Below, in pieces: positions 5,943 to 13,988 of a stretch of DNA of 23,933 nt. The stretch covers positions 1-23,933 of the forward strand of contig CAYSVN010000014.1 in NCBI GenBank assembly GCA_964434585.1. Reading direction: 5' to 3'. This DNA is from CAYSVN01 sp964434585. GTDB taxonomy: Bacteria; Patescibacteriota; Gracilibacteria; Peribacterales; Peribacteraceae. Every line of letters starts with the position of its first letter. Positions within the stretch are counted from its first letter, which is position 1. The position numbers and the translations under genes are program-made. The notes below the pieces were generated by a model. The model was given only the letters and a program-made list of their open reading frames with translations, did not search any database and was not told the DNA's origin.

Positions 5943-7412
5943 TTGTGTTTCTAGCACTTGCCTAATTCTATTACGTAAATCTACCATTGGTTGAAACTGG
6001 TAAAAGAATAGTAATTTTTGGTCAATTTTATCTTTGTTGTTGTTTGGTTGGCCTTGAATAACAAAGTAAGCAAAATGTTCTGCTAAATCTTCTACGGGGT
6101 TACTGGCAGCATATTCGGTTATAAAATGCTGTGGGTAGTTGGCATATAAGCTTTCTCCAAAATCATTTGGGTTATAGCTGTTTTTATAAATACTGTTTAA
6201 TTCTTTAGACCAAAATTGGTGGTAGTATGCTTGGATAATTGAATTTGCAAGCGCGCAGCCTTCTTCAATATAAAAGCTAGGCCTACACTCGGTGGCATCT
6301 TCTACGCTGCCATCAATTTGTGTGTTATTTAGGCTAAGAATATGGGCCAATTCGTGCACTAAAGTTGCTACAAATTCTTTATATTCATCGTTTGATCCCG
6401 GTAAGCTAAATTCATTAATATCAATAGCAAGCGTCCATGAGTCTAGCGTATTTGTTACTGGTTCAACATGGGCTGCTGTTCCCTCTGCAGAAATCATCAC
6501 ATCAAAATAATCGATATTATTGCGGTATTGTACTGGTACTAATGTTGTGAATGTTTGCCAAATAGCAGTATGGATTGCAGCGTTGTTAAGCTCGGGTGCA
6601 AACTCACTTTTATCTTCGTAAAATTCAATACTGTTGCCATTTACTTTGTAACGGATGTATCTGTTTTCATCATAAGCTGGTTCATGGTTATGAGGTTGAT
6701 TATTCCAATTTTCAATTACTAAGTTATCATTACTTTTTTGTAGATAACATAGCTGGTCGTTGGCATCAAAGTATTCGTTTTCGTAGCAATCTGCGGCTGT
6801 CATCTGCTTTACATTAAATGCGATTCTATCTGCTAGAATATCTATTTGGTCTGTACCATTTTCGTTAAGGAGCCAGGCAATAAAGTAGGCCATTTCACCA
6901 CGGGTTACTAAGTGTTCTGGTGCCCTATTTGGTTCAAAATAGCCCATTCCTTGGTAAAGGGCTTCGTCTAAATATGTTTGGTACCAAACTGTACTTGGTG
7001 GAATATCGGTATAAAATGTTTCAAAAATTATTTTTAACGCCTCTGCTTGGTTAATGTTTTCTTCAGGGTGGAATAGTCCATCTGGGTAACCATTAACAAT
7101 TCCTTCTAATTGTGCCAGGCAAACATATGGGGCAAACCACTGCGACATTACATCGGGGAAACAATTGTTAGCAGTGTTCGTAATATCGCTTTCACTAAAT
7201 ACAGCACCAACAACAATTTTAGTGAATTCTGCCCGGTTAATTAACTTGCTTGGCTGGTACGTATTATCATTGTAGCCTTCAACAATATTTTGTTGCTGCA
7301 AGTACTCAATAGAATTACGCCAGGGGTAGTTATTAATGTCTGTTAATCCATTCCCAAAGAACGAAGAAGCGGGCGTTGCAAGCAACAGTGTAAATAGAAT
7401 TAATTTAAACAT
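5937..7412 (-). CDS. SLH-anchored zinc metallopeptidase-like protein
   Basis: 491 aa from the ATG at 7412. The frame is open up to 7448, but a TATACT sits 7 nt before 7412, and starting there gives a clean signal peptide (MFKLILFTLLLATPASS). Three SLH repeats follow (about 25-72, 84-132 and 142-180: GYNDNTYQPSKLINRAEFTKI; CFPDVMSQWFAPYVC; GYPDGLFHPEENINQAEALKI; LVTRGEMAYFIAWL). The C-terminal part contains VHELAHIL (HExxH at about 353-357) and, about 85 residues later, NPVEDLAEHFAYF, whose glutamates could supply the third zinc ligand as in gluzincin-type peptidases. Expected role: a surface-displayed protease. Substrate unknown. Cys84 and Cys98 form the SLH-2 cysteine pair. The gene lies 43 nt after a transporter gene. 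Confidence 0.85.
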   Translation of the reverse strand: MFKLILFTLLLATPASSFFGNGLTDINNYPWRNSIEYLQQQNIVEGYNDNTYQPSKLINRAEFTKIVVGAVFSESDITNTANNCFPDVMSQWFAPYVCLAQLEGIVNGYPDGLFHPEENINQAEALKIIFETFYTDIPPSTVWYQTYLDEALYQGMGYFEPNRAPEHLVTRGEMAYFIAWLLNENGTDQIDILADRIAFNVKQMTAADCYENEYFDANDQLCYLQKSNDNLVIENWNNQPHNHEPAYDENRYIRYKVNGNSIEFYEDKSEFAPELNNAAIHTAIWQTFTTLVPVQYRNNIDYFDVMISAEGTAAHVEPVTNTLDSWTLAIDINEFSLPGSNDEYKEFVATLVHELAHILSLNNTQIDGSVEDATECRPSFYIEEGCALANSIIQAYYHQFWSKELNSIYKNSYNPNDFGESLYANYPQHFITEYAASNPVEDLAEHFAYFVIQGQPNNNKDKIDQKLLFFYQFQPMVDLRNRIRQVLETQL

Positions 7413-7419
7413 TATGGCC

Positions 7420-7425
7420 AGTATA
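7420..7425 (-). promoter_or_regulatory. -10 TATACT deciding the start at 7412
   Basis: The complement reads TATACT and ends 7 nt before the ATG at 7412. It lies inside the longer open frame, so a transcript from it could only use the downstream ATG, as a leaderless message. Confidence 0.6.
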
Positions 7426-7454
7426 CCGATTTTTTCTTTGTTTATCATATTATT

Positions 7455-8390
7455 TTACCGATGCCAGTGTCCAAGCCGGCTTATAAAACGACGATCATAA
7501 AATGTAGACCGATGTATAATGCTTAGCAGTAAGCCAGCAATAATTAGGATCATGCCAATTATTTGATACTGATTTATTTGTTCTTGGACAATGATCACTG
7601 CAAATATAATACCAAATATTGGCGCTAATAGTTGTAAAAACGCAACGGATGACTCTGAAATTTTTTGCATCGCTGTGTACCATAGTACCTGTCCCACTGC
7701 TCTGGAAAATACAGCATAACCAATAAATATTGCTAGCACTGTAGGAGTTGTCATTGGTGAAATATCATGCTGGAACCCGGTAAACAGTGGCATAATAATT
7801 AAAAATACTAATGCACCAAAAAAATTTCTGGTAAACACTGCCATTTCGGGACTTAAGGTTGTTAAATATAGCTTATAAATGTTAATAGAGCCTGCATAAC
7901 ATAAGGCCGCTAGCACAATAAGCATGTCTCCTTTTGCTAGTATAAGGGTAGTGCTAAATCCTTGTGTTGTAATCCAAACTGTTCCAAGTAGCATAATACA
8001 AATTCCAATAATTTGTTTTATGGTTATTGTTTCTTTAAATATTAATGTGGAAGATACAAATAAAAATATTGGCTGTAGTCTGCCAAGCAAAACTCCATTT
8101 ACAACGCTAGATGCCTCTAGTCCTTTTAGGTAACAGAATGGTGCAATTACTGAAGCAAGTAAGCTCATAGTTACTAATGCTATTACCTGTTTTTTGGTAA
8201 TAGTATTAAATTTATGGATTTCTTTAGCGGGCCCATATGCTGTTAGTAAAATACACAGTGTTACTATTTGCCCAATAGCAATGATGGTAAAAGGGTGAAA
8301 CCATGTAAGTAGTAACTTTACAAAACTGGAGTAGCTAGAAAGTACAATTATTGCAATAAAGCCAAGGGTAGCTGGTGTGGGTTTTTGCAT
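7455..8390 (-). CDS. EamA/DMT-family membrane transporter
   Basis: 311 aa with about ten hydrophobic segments arranged as two five-helix halves, the usual size and layout of EamA (DUF6) drug/metabolite transporters. The second half repeats the first: KGLEASSVVNGVLLGRLQPIF and AMQKISESSVAFLQLLAPIFGIIFAVIIVQE correspond to the end of each repeat, which is typical of the family. Members export amino acids, nucleotides or other metabolites; the substrate cannot be told from sequence. The TATAAT at 8405-8410 (complement) ends 14 nt before the ATG, so the leader would be only a few bases. The basic C-terminal tail (HRSTFYDRRFISRLGHWHR) is cytoplasmic. Confidence 0.85.
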   Translation of the reverse strand: MQKPTPATLGFIAIIVLSSYSSFVKLLLTWFHPFTIIAIGQIVTLCILLTAYGPAKEIHKFNTITKKQVIALVTMSLLASVIAPFCYLKGLEASSVVNGVLLGRLQPIFLFVSSTLIFKETITIKQIIGICIMLLGTVWITTQGFSTTLILAKGDMLIVLAALCYAGSINIYKLYLTTLSPEMAVFTRNFFGALVFLIIMPLFTGFQHDISPMTTPTVLAIFIGYAVFSRAVGQVLWYTAMQKISESSVAFLQLLAPIFGIIFAVIIVQEQINQYQIIGMILIIAGLLLSIIHRSTFYDRRFISRLGHWHR

Positions 8391-8404
8391 ATTTGTTTCT
8401 AGTT

Positions 8405-8410
8405 ATTATA
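8405..8410 (-). promoter_or_regulatory. -10 TATAAT for the EamA transporter
   Basis: Perfect TATAAT on the minus strand, ending 14 nt before the ATG at 8390. The expected leader is about 7 nt, too short for a Shine-Dalgarno site. Confidence 0.5.
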
Positions 8411-8452
8411 GCATGGATTTAACCTTCTTTATATTGTTTCTTGCTTTTTTAT

Positions 8453-9184
8453 TTAGCTTAGCTTTAATGGGTTAAAATTTGTGTTAGTATCGTATACATC
8501 CTCTAGCTCTGCTGCCTTAAGAAAATTAATAACCTTATATGTTATAGGTGTAAACGCTATTTCTATGGCGACTTTAAATATGTAATTTGCTAGTATTAAA
8601 CCAAGAGCAATTTCCCATGGAAATACACCAAGCGCACAAGCAATACTAATAAAAGCAACGGTGTCTATTGCTTGTCCTATCAATGTAGAGCCAATTGTTC
8701 GCACCCAAAGATGTGCGCCTTTCATAGCAATTTTTAATTTTGCTAACAGATAAGAGTTAGAAAATTCACCCAGTAAATAAGCACTTAACGAGGCTAGAAC
8801 TATTGTTCCAGATGCCATGCTGCCTAATATTGCTCCATAAGCATTATCGCCAGCATACTGTTGCCACTGCTCTTCGCCTGGTAGCTTTCCTACAACATAT
8901 AACAATACTAAGGTAAGCACTGCACACCCAAAACCAATCCAAATAATTCTTCTTGTTTTTTTGTATCCATAAACTTCGGTTAGCACGTCACCAATAATGT
9001 AACTTACTGGAAACACTAGCGTTCCTGCATCAAACAGTAATTGTAGACCCAGAATATTTATACCTAAATCTATAATTTTAGCAGAAGATGCAATATTACT
9101 TAGCAGTAACGTTGTTACAAATAATGCAGTGATAATGTCGATATACTTGTATTGTTTCATGTAGTTAAAAATAATTTTCAACAT
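8453..9184 (-). CDS. Queuosine precursor transporter, YhhQ (DUF165) family
   Basis: 243 aa, six to seven membrane segments. Diagnostic stretches are LFVTTLLLSNIASSAKII, DAGTLVFPVSYIIGDVLTEVYGYKKTRRIIW (the family's V-F-P-x-x-Y-x-x-x-D-x-x-x-E-x-Y-G motif), FSNSYLLAKLKIAMKGAHLWVRTIGSTLIGQAIDT and a C-terminal helix. YhhQ/QrtT-type proteins take up queuosine precursors (queuine, preQ0 or preQ1) for tRNA modification, which fits a reduced-genome organism scavenging the base. An alternative ATG at 9160 (MKQYKY) would remove eight residues; which is used is unclear. It ends with TAA 62 nt upstream of the EamA transporter and may be co-transcribed with it. Confidence 0.88.
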   Translation of the reverse strand: MLKIIFNYMKQYKYIDIITALFVTTLLLSNIASSAKIIDLGINILGLQLLFDAGTLVFPVSYIIGDVLTEVYGYKKTRRIIWIGFGCAVLTLVLLYVVGKLPGEEQWQQYAGDNAYGAILGSMASGTIVLASLSAYLLGEFSNSYLLAKLKIAMKGAHLWVRTIGSTLIGQAIDTVAFISIACALGVFPWEIALGLILANYIFKVAIEIAFTPITYKVINFLKAAELEDVYDTNTNFNPLKLS

Positions 9185-9269
9185 GATATCGTAACTTTAG
9201 CGTATCGGTAAAGTATTTGTTATTGTTAATGGCAACCTATAAACTACTATCATCTTTTCCCTATATTTT

Positions 9270-10100
9270 ATGAGCGTTAAACACCTTTTATTATTACCAT
9301 TAGCGTTTTTGTGTACTGGATGTATTTCTATGACCGTGGAACAAGTAATTAATGCTGATAGCACTGGTAGCTTTGCTATTGAAATGGATATGAGTGGCAT
9401 GATTGAATTTATGGAAGAGTTAGCACAAGCATCTGGTGAAGAGTTGGCTGCTGCTGATATTACAGAATTTGAAACTCAGCTTTCCACCGCTTGTGATGAA
9501 CCTGAATTTAAGAACCTTAGCTTGGCAGATGTTAATGCAGAAATTGATGATGAACTAGGTGTTGAAATTCTTTCTTTTGATTGTAAATATCTTGGTAATT
9601 ATACGTTAAAATATGGCGCGACATTTGCCCTGGAGCAATCAGATACCTTTAGTATTACGAAGCTTGCTAATGGTGGTACGCAGTACCGTCTTAGCTCTAC
9701 CAGTGAGCAAGTTGCTGAAGCTTACAACTTTGAAGATTTTGGTATGAACCCAGACGAGTTTGGTGAATTTATTTCTATGTCTTTTCGGTTAAAAATGCCT
9801 GGTATTATTACTAGTGCTACTGCTGGTACTATTAATGGTGATACCTTAACTATTGATAACCTGTATACCACAATAGATCTTACAAGATTTGAAGTAACTT
9901 CTGTACTTGGTGCAACAAATACTACTCAACGTTCTAATGCTGCTACGCAGATTGTTCATAATGTAGAAGTTAAAGAGGCTTGGCAATCGGCAGTACAACA
10001 ACGTACATGTCAGCGGTTTTTAACTGCGGATTTACCAGAAAGAGTTCGCGTTCGTAAAATAGAGCGTCTTAATAGTTACTATGGTATTAACTGTCTTTAG
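9270..10100 (+). CDS. LppM-like lipoprotein
   Basis: 276 aa. The N-terminus MSVKHLLLLPLAFLCTGC is a lipoprotein signal peptide with lipobox LCTGC (Cys18), so the mature protein is membrane-anchored outside. The domain begins ISMTVEQVINADSTGSFAIEMDMS, the pattern of LppM-type beta-rich lipoproteins (a basal strand followed by GS-x-hydrophobic strands), and continues to about residue 215 without a second membrane anchor. The C-terminus is basic and contains two cysteines (TCQRFL, GINCL) that could pair. The function of LppM-like proteins in these bacteria is unknown. It lies 18 nt upstream of murB and may share its transcript, although a TTTAAT just before murB could serve that gene alone. Confidence 0.7.
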   Translation: MSVKHLLLLPLAFLCTGCISMTVEQVINADSTGSFAIEMDMSGMIEFMEELAQASGEELAAADITEFETQLSTACDEPEFKNLSLADVNAEIDDELGVEILSFDCKYLGNYTLKYGATFALEQSDTFSITKLANGGTQYRLSSTSEQVAEAYNFEDFGMNPDEFGEFISMSFRLKMPGIITSATAGTINGDTLTIDNLYTTIDLTRFEVTSVLGATNTTQRSNAATQIVHNVEVKEAWQSAVQQRTCQRFLTADLPERVRVRKIERLNSYYGINCL

Positions 10101-10118
10101 TAGTTTAATACTGCTGTT

Positions 10119-11144
10119 ATGCAATTAACGTTTGATGTTCCCCTGGCACCGTTTACCACTATGAAACTTGGAGGTAGTGCCCGGGCTTTTTGCCTTGTTG
10201 CCTCTAAACAGGATTTACAAGAAGCAATTGATTGGGCTGACACCAATAATATGCCTATGTTTATGATTGGTGGTGGTAGTAACATTATTTTAAGTGACAG
10301 TGGCTGGCCTGGCCTTGTGCTTAAAAGTGAAATAAAACAATTTGAGGTGGTAGAAGAAGATGACTACTGCTTTATTACCGTTGGTGCAGGTGAAAGCTGG
10401 GATAGCGTTGTAGAGCGAACAGTGAATATGGGACTTACGGGTATTGAAGCGCTTTCACTTATTCCTGGTACTTGTGGGGCGACACCTATCCAAAATGTTG
10501 GTGCTTATGGGCAAGAGGTAAGTAGTACCATTGTAGAGCTAGAAGCTTATGATACTCAGCTTGGTGAATTTGTCGTTTTAAAAAATAAAGAATGTGAATT
10601 TGCTTATCGCGATAGTCGTTTTAAACAGCGAGAACATGGCCGCTTTTTTATTGTTTCGATTACGTTTAAATTGCAAAAAGGCCAGTTGCAACCGCCTTAC
10701 TATAAAGCACTAGAGCAATACATGGCCGAGCAAAATATTAAAGATTATAGCCCAGCATCTGTAAGAGCTGCTGTTATTGCTGTGCGGCAAAGTAAACTCC
10801 CTGACCCTACTACCGTTGCTAATACTGGCTCATTTTTTAAGAATCCTATTGTTTCGCAAACGGCGTTTCAACAATTACAAATTAATTACCCTAATGCGCC
10901 AGGTTGGCAAACAGAAGGTGGTGTTAAAGTACCAGCTGGCTGGCTACTAGAAACAGCAGGCCTTAAAGGCTATAAGCATAGTAATGGTATGGGTATGTAC
11001 ACCCAACATGCCCTAGTAATGGTAAATTACAGTGCAAAATCTTCTATGGATTTGTTTGAATTTAAAGATGAAATTGTGGCTAAGGTAGAAAATATGTTTG
11101 GTATTACGCTAGAGGTTGAACCAGAGATTATTAAAATGCATTAA
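10119..11144 (+). CDS. murB: UDP-N-acetylenolpyruvoylglucosamine reductase
   Basis: 341 aa. MurB reduces UDP-GlcNAc-enolpyruvate to UDP-MurNAc using NADPH and FAD, a committed cytoplasmic step of peptidoglycan precursor synthesis. FAD-binding segments: FTTMKLGGSARAF (12-24), IGGGSNIILSD (50-60) and LSLIPGTCGATPIQNVGAYG (112-131). Catalytic residues expected from the family are present: Arg164 in YRDSRF, Ser238 in NTGSFFKNP and a glutamate in LEVEPEII (332-337). The length and the C-terminal region (PGWQTEGGVKVPAGWLLETAGLKG) are those of the type I (E. coli-like) enzyme. A complete MurB argues that this cell makes its own peptidoglycan, consistent with SLH proteins and the SpoIID-type gene. 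TTTAAT at 10104-10109 precedes the ATG by 9 nt. Confidence 0.95.
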   Translation: MQLTFDVPLAPFTTMKLGGSARAFCLVASKQDLQEAIDWADTNNMPMFMIGGGSNIILSDSGWPGLVLKSEIKQFEVVEEDDYCFITVGAGESWDSVVERTVNMGLTGIEALSLIPGTCGATPIQNVGAYGQEVSSTIVELEAYDTQLGEFVVLKNKECEFAYRDSRFKQREHGRFFIVSITFKLQKGQLQPPYYKALEQYMAEQNIKDYSPASVRAAVIAVRQSKLPDPTTVANTGSFFKNPIVSQTAFQQLQINYPNAPGWQTEGGVKVPAGWLLETAGLKGYKHSNGMGMYTQHALVMVNYSAKSSMDLFEFKDEIVAKVENMFGITLEVEPEIIKMH

Positions 11145-11150
11145 GATTAC

Positions 11151-11222
11151 ACTGGTTATTGGACATTGTGTCATTGGTCATTTTATTAGAATGACCAAAT
11201 CTCAATGACGCAATGACCAACT
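11151..11222. repeat. Imperfect palindrome built from GTCATTG / CAATGAC units
   Basis: The left arm contains TTGGACATTGTGTCATTG and the right arm CAATGACGCAATGACCAA, nearly complementary; the centre is TGGTCATT-ttattag-AATGACCA. It could fold into a hairpin of about 70 nt. It follows murB and ends 4 nt before the extended -10 (TG at 11226) of the next gene, so it may act as terminator or as regulator. Confidence 0.65.
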
Positions 11223-11225
11223 AGC

Positions 11226-11234
11226 TGATACAAT
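11226..11234 (+). promoter_or_regulatory. Extended -10 promoter (TGATACAAT) for the gene at 11241
   Basis: TG-n-TACAAT, ending 6 nt before the ATG. Predicts a leaderless transcript. Confidence 0.65.
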
Positions 11235-11240
11235 CTTTCT

Positions 11241-11804
11241 ATGCAATTTATTACCGACTATTACCAGGTATTTTTAACAGCCCATGTGTTAACGATGGTG
11301 TTAGGCCTTGGTGCTGCTACAGTATCTGATATTTTATTTTTTAAATTTTTACAAGATTTTAAAATCGTATCGTATGAGTTTAATGTCTTAAGTGTATTAA
11401 AGCATATTATTATGGTGGGCATTTTACTGATTATTTTTACTGGCTTACTGCTTTACAGTAGTAACATGGCTGCTTTTAACGCTTCACCAGCCTTTTTGTT
11501 AAAATCAGTAATTGTTGGAGTTATTTTTATGAATGGTATTGCGCTTCATTTATGGGTAGCTCCTAAATTACTGCAGCTCGACTTAACAAAACATGACCCT
11601 GCCCATGTCCACTACCGGATGTTAGCGTTTGGCTTGGGTGCTGTTTCGGTTACTTCTTGGTATAGTGCTTTCTTTTTAGCGATGTTGAAACAATATGCCT
11701 CTTTTACGTTTATGCAAGGGTTACTTGGTTATATTGCCTTACTTGGTATTGCTGTTATTGGTAGTCAGCTGGTTGGTTGGTATTTATCGCGCGTAGCTAA
11801 GTAG
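11241..11804 (+). CDS. Conserved membrane protein of unknown function
   Basis: 187 aa with four to five hydrophobic helices: 10-35 (FLTAHVLTMVLGLGAATVSDILFF), 52-70, 85-107, 125-147 and 157-182. Charged or polar residues lie within helix 1 (His15, Asp31) and between helices (HDPAHVHYRM), which suggests a cofactor- or ion-handling membrane protein, but no family could be named. There is no signal peptide beyond the first helix. It is a single-gene unit, bounded upstream by the palindrome after murB and meeting the small EamA-like gene tail to tail with a 3-nt gap. Stop codon TAG. Confidence 0.65.
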   Translation: MQFITDYYQVFLTAHVLTMVLGLGAATVSDILFFKFLQDFKIVSYEFNVLSVLKHIIMVGILLIIFTGLLLYSSNMAAFNASPAFLLKSVIVGVIFMNGIALHLWVAPKLLQLDLTKHDPAHVHYRMLAFGLGAVSVTSWYSAFFLAMLKQYASFTFMQGLLGYIALLGIAVIGSQLVGWYLSRVAK

Positions 11805-11807
11805 CGT

Positions 11808-12203
11808 TTACCCAATAATTTCTTTATTAACAACAACTAACACTGCTCCAATAGTAATGAGTATTATTCCCAGTAGAATGACCCAATTAATAGGTTCTTT
11901 AACGTAAAATGTATTAAATAATATAGCAGCAATGGGTACTGAAGTTATCCACAGAGTTGCTACCATTAAGTAGCCACTATAGTGCTTAAGACCATAATAA
12001 AAAGCTAAGGTGTAGCAGATGTTTATAAGTATCAGTAGCCATACAAAACGTATTTGTGTTGCTAAGCTGCTACTCACTACGCCATCAAACGAGATTCCAA
12101 ATAAAGAACCTTTGGTTGGTAGTTTGCCGGTAAAAAATCCATACCAGGTAATAAGGACATTAACACCAATAAATAAAAATGGGGCAATAAGTTTTGATAG
12201 CAT
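11808..12203 (-). CDS. Small four-helix EamA/SMR-like membrane protein
   Basis: 131 aa, four predicted helices (about 5-25, 45-68, 75-98 and 105-126). The second half reads YYGLKHYSGYLMVATLWITSVPIAAILFNTFYVKEPINWVILLGIILITIGAVLVVV, close to one five-helix repeat of EamA/DMT proteins and to small multidrug resistance-type proteins. At this size it would work as a dimer, as is known for SMR proteins; the substrate is unknown. It could be a natural half-size transporter rather than a broken gene, because it has an intact start, stop and promoter: TATACT on the minus strand ends 6 nt before the ATG. It converges with the preceding membrane-protein gene. Confidence 0.7.
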   Translation of the reverse strand: MLSKLIAPFLFIGVNVLITWYGFFTGKLPTKGSLFGISFDGVVSSSLATQIRFVWLLILINICYTLAFYYGLKHYSGYLMVATLWITSVPIAAILFNTFYVKEPINWVILLGIILITIGAVLVVVNKEIIG

Positions 12204-12209
12204 GGGTTT

Positions 12210-12215
12210 AGTATA
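12210..12215 (-). promoter_or_regulatory. -10 TATACT for the small EamA-like gene
   Basis: The complement reads TATACT, ending 6 nt before the ATG at 12203. Predicts a leaderless mRNA. Confidence 0.6.
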
Positions 12216-12236
12216 GAGATGTTACTTGATTACGAC

Positions 12237-12320
12237 AAAGGTTGCAGGGTTGAAAGAGGTGTAGGGGTTTTTTTGTGATACTATGTCTTTACCTCTGACA
12301 CCTTTGCAACGTTTGCAACT
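12237..12320. repeat. Imperfect palindromic element, GTTGCAG family, copy 2
   Basis: The left arm has GGTTGCAGGGTTGAAAGAGG and the right arm ACCTCTGACACC followed by TTTGCAACGTTTGCAAC; the arms are roughly complementary around a T-rich centre. It shares GGTGTCAGAGGT and GTTGCA blocks with copies at 5831-5942 and 20590-20690. It fills the divergent space between two genes. Confidence 0.5.
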
Positions 12321-12329
12321 GTATGCCTT

Positions 12330-13670
12330 ATGTTTAAATTCATCACATTACTTTTATTTTTATTACCAACGCAAACCTTTGCCGTTGATTTTTCTGACTT
12401 ACAATACTCACACTATGAACCAGTTATTACACAGCTGGTAGAAGAAGGTGTGTTAACAGGGTATCCAGATGGCACCTTTAAGCCACGTAACACGGTTAAC
12501 AGAGCAGAGTTTTTAACCATGCTTTTGCGTGATGGTGATAAACCTACACCACGGCTTTCCCAACCTTGTTTCCCCGATGTTAAACGTGGAGAGTGGTATG
12601 TGCCGTGGGTGTGTACCGCAGAAAATAAAGGACTCGTGGCTGGATACCCAGATGGCACCTTTAAACCAACAGACCCTGTTAATACGGTAGAAGCGTTAAA
12701 AATGATGGTCCGTATTATGGATAGTTCTGTAGAAGCGCAATCTGGCGAGCGTTGGTTCGAGCCTTATCAAAATTTTTTACATGATCAAGATATCCTTTCG
12801 AAGTATTCCTATAGGGCAGCAGATAATTTAACCCGAGAGCGTGCGGCAGATTTTATTGCTAAAATGCGTAGATTTGTTAATGGTAAACAAGCTTCTCGCT
12901 ATAGTACTGGTTGTGGCCAAGCGGCTCCTTCTAAGCCTCCCACTGGTATGGTGGTTAATGGTATAGAGCGCACATGGCTAATAGACTTACCTGCTAATTA
13001 TGTTAGCCATAAACCAGTGCCACTGTTATTTGCTTGGCATGGTCGCACGAATCCAAATACACAAGTATATGGATATTATAAATTTAACCGTGAAGCACCA
13101 GAATTCTTAACTGTTTACCCATTAGGGTTACCAAGAGGCAATGCGCGCGCTTGGTCGGACGGCGGGGATAGTGCGTACCAAATTCGTGACTTAGAATTGT
13201 TTGATGATATGGTGCACTTACTTGGTAATACGTATTGTATCGACTTATTTAATGTTTACGCTGCTGGCCACAGCCTTGGTGGTTGGTTTAGTAACACCTT
13301 GGGTTGTATGCGGGCCGACGTGGTGCGAGCTACAGCTAGTGTTGGTAGTAGTGGTACCCATGCAACCTGTAATGGGCCAACTGCCGCATTACTTATGCAT
13401 AATCCAGAAGACCGCTTAGCGCCATTTAGTAGTGGGGTCGTTCAACGAGACCATCGTCTGGCTCAAAATAGTTGCTTGTGGGAGTTTGATGATACCGCTC
13501 CACAGTCATTACTGTGCGAGGTTGCTAAACAGTGTAACGATGGTAATGAAGTTGTCTGGTGTCCACATCAAGAAAGCACTACACGAAATGGAACGTATTA
13601 CCCGCATACTTGGCCAAGCGATGCTAGTGCTACCGTTATTGATTTTTTTCGTAAAAAGATTGAAGATTAA
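12330..13670 (+). CDS. SLH-anchored esterase (PHB-depolymerase/feruloyl-esterase-like alpha/beta hydrolase)
   Basis: 446 aa. Signal peptide 1-18 (ends QTFA). Three SLH repeats at about 20-66, 80-128 and 138-182 (GYPDGTFKPRNTVNRAEFLTM; CFPDVKRGEWYVPWVC; GYPDGTFKPTDPVNTVEALKM; LTRERAADFIAKM). An alpha/beta hydrolase domain runs from about 205 to 446: PVPLLFAWHGR (oxyanion region), GHSLGG at 313-318 with nucleophile Ser315, Asp361 in NPEDRLAP and His426 in YYPHTWP, giving a complete triad. Its layout matches LpqC/polyhydroxybutyrate-depolymerase-type esterases that release aromatic or polymer esters; the natural substrate is not known. Cys80 and Cys95 form the SLH-2 pair, and the hydrolase domain has further cysteines. 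It is transcribed away from the other SLH genes but clearly belongs to the same display family. Confidence 0.88.
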   Translation: MFKFITLLLFLLPTQTFAVDFSDLQYSHYEPVITQLVEEGVLTGYPDGTFKPRNTVNRAEFLTMLLRDGDKPTPRLSQPCFPDVKRGEWYVPWVCTAENKGLVAGYPDGTFKPTDPVNTVEALKMMVRIMDSSVEAQSGERWFEPYQNFLHDQDILSKYSYRAADNLTRERAADFIAKMRRFVNGKQASRYSTGCGQAAPSKPPTGMVVNGIERTWLIDLPANYVSHKPVPLLFAWHGRTNPNTQVYGYYKFNREAPEFLTVYPLGLPRGNARAWSDGGDSAYQIRDLELFDDMVHLLGNTYCIDLFNVYAAGHSLGGWFSNTLGCMRADVVRATASVGSSGTHATCNGPTAALLMHNPEDRLAPFSSGVVQRDHRLAQNSCLWEFDDTAPQSLLCEVAKQCNDGNEVVWCPHQESTTRNGTYYPHTWPSDASATVIDFFRKKIED

Positions 13671-13681
13671 TACTTGGTTTC

Positions 13682-13690
13682 TGTTATACT
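13682..13690 (+). promoter_or_regulatory. Extended -10 promoter (TG-n-TATACT) for the TrpR-like gene
   Basis: TATACT at 13685-13690, preceded by TG one base away, ending 6 nt before the ATG at 13697. It also argues against the in-frame TTG at 13691. Confidence 0.65.
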
Positions 13691-13696
13691 TTGGTT

Positions 13697-13975
13697 ATGT
13701 CCACCTCTAAACCACAAAAAGAACTCTACGAACTATTTGCCTCTGTTGAGTCTGCTAAGGAAGCCAAGCTTTTACTGGCAGATATTTTAACACCACAAGA
13801 GCTAGATTCTATGGTAGAGCGTTGGCAACTTGTTAAGGGTTTACACGCTGGGGAAACACAACGGAGCCTGGCTAAACGCCTTGGTATTAGTATTAGCAAA
13901 ATTACCCGGGGGTCCCGCATGCTGCAGCATGGTAGTGGAGGGTTTACACACTTTTTAAAAAAGTTTAAAAAATAA
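13697..13975 (+). CDS. TrpR-family DNA-binding repressor
   Basis: 92 aa from the ATG at 13697. It is all-helical, with a helix-turn-helix at about 54-75: ETQRSLAKRLGISISKITRG, closely matching the TrpR signature (S/TQRELxxxLGxxIATITRGSxxL). The upstream helices LLLADILTPQELDSMVERWQLVKGL also follow TrpR/YerC proteins. In E. coli TrpR represses trp genes when tryptophan binds; no trp gene is present here, so ligand and target are open. Regulators of this family often repress themselves, and the short promoter region in front would allow that. It ends with TAA shortly before a bidirectional terminator. Confidence 0.85.
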   Translation: MSTSKPQKELYELFASVESAKEAKLLLADILTPQELDSMVERWQLVKGLHAGETQRSLAKRLGISISKITRGSRMLQHGSGGFTHFLKKFKK

Positions 13976-13988
13976 ATCTATTTAGTAC

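Noticed and set aside
11808..12203. Small EamA-like gene as a pseudogene fragment of a full transporter
   Set aside because: It has its own -10, start and stop and a complete four-helix layout; no remnant of the other half is found beside it.
13691..13696. TTG start for the TrpR-like protein
   Set aside because: It directly follows the -10 hexamer and would be upstream of the expected transcription start.
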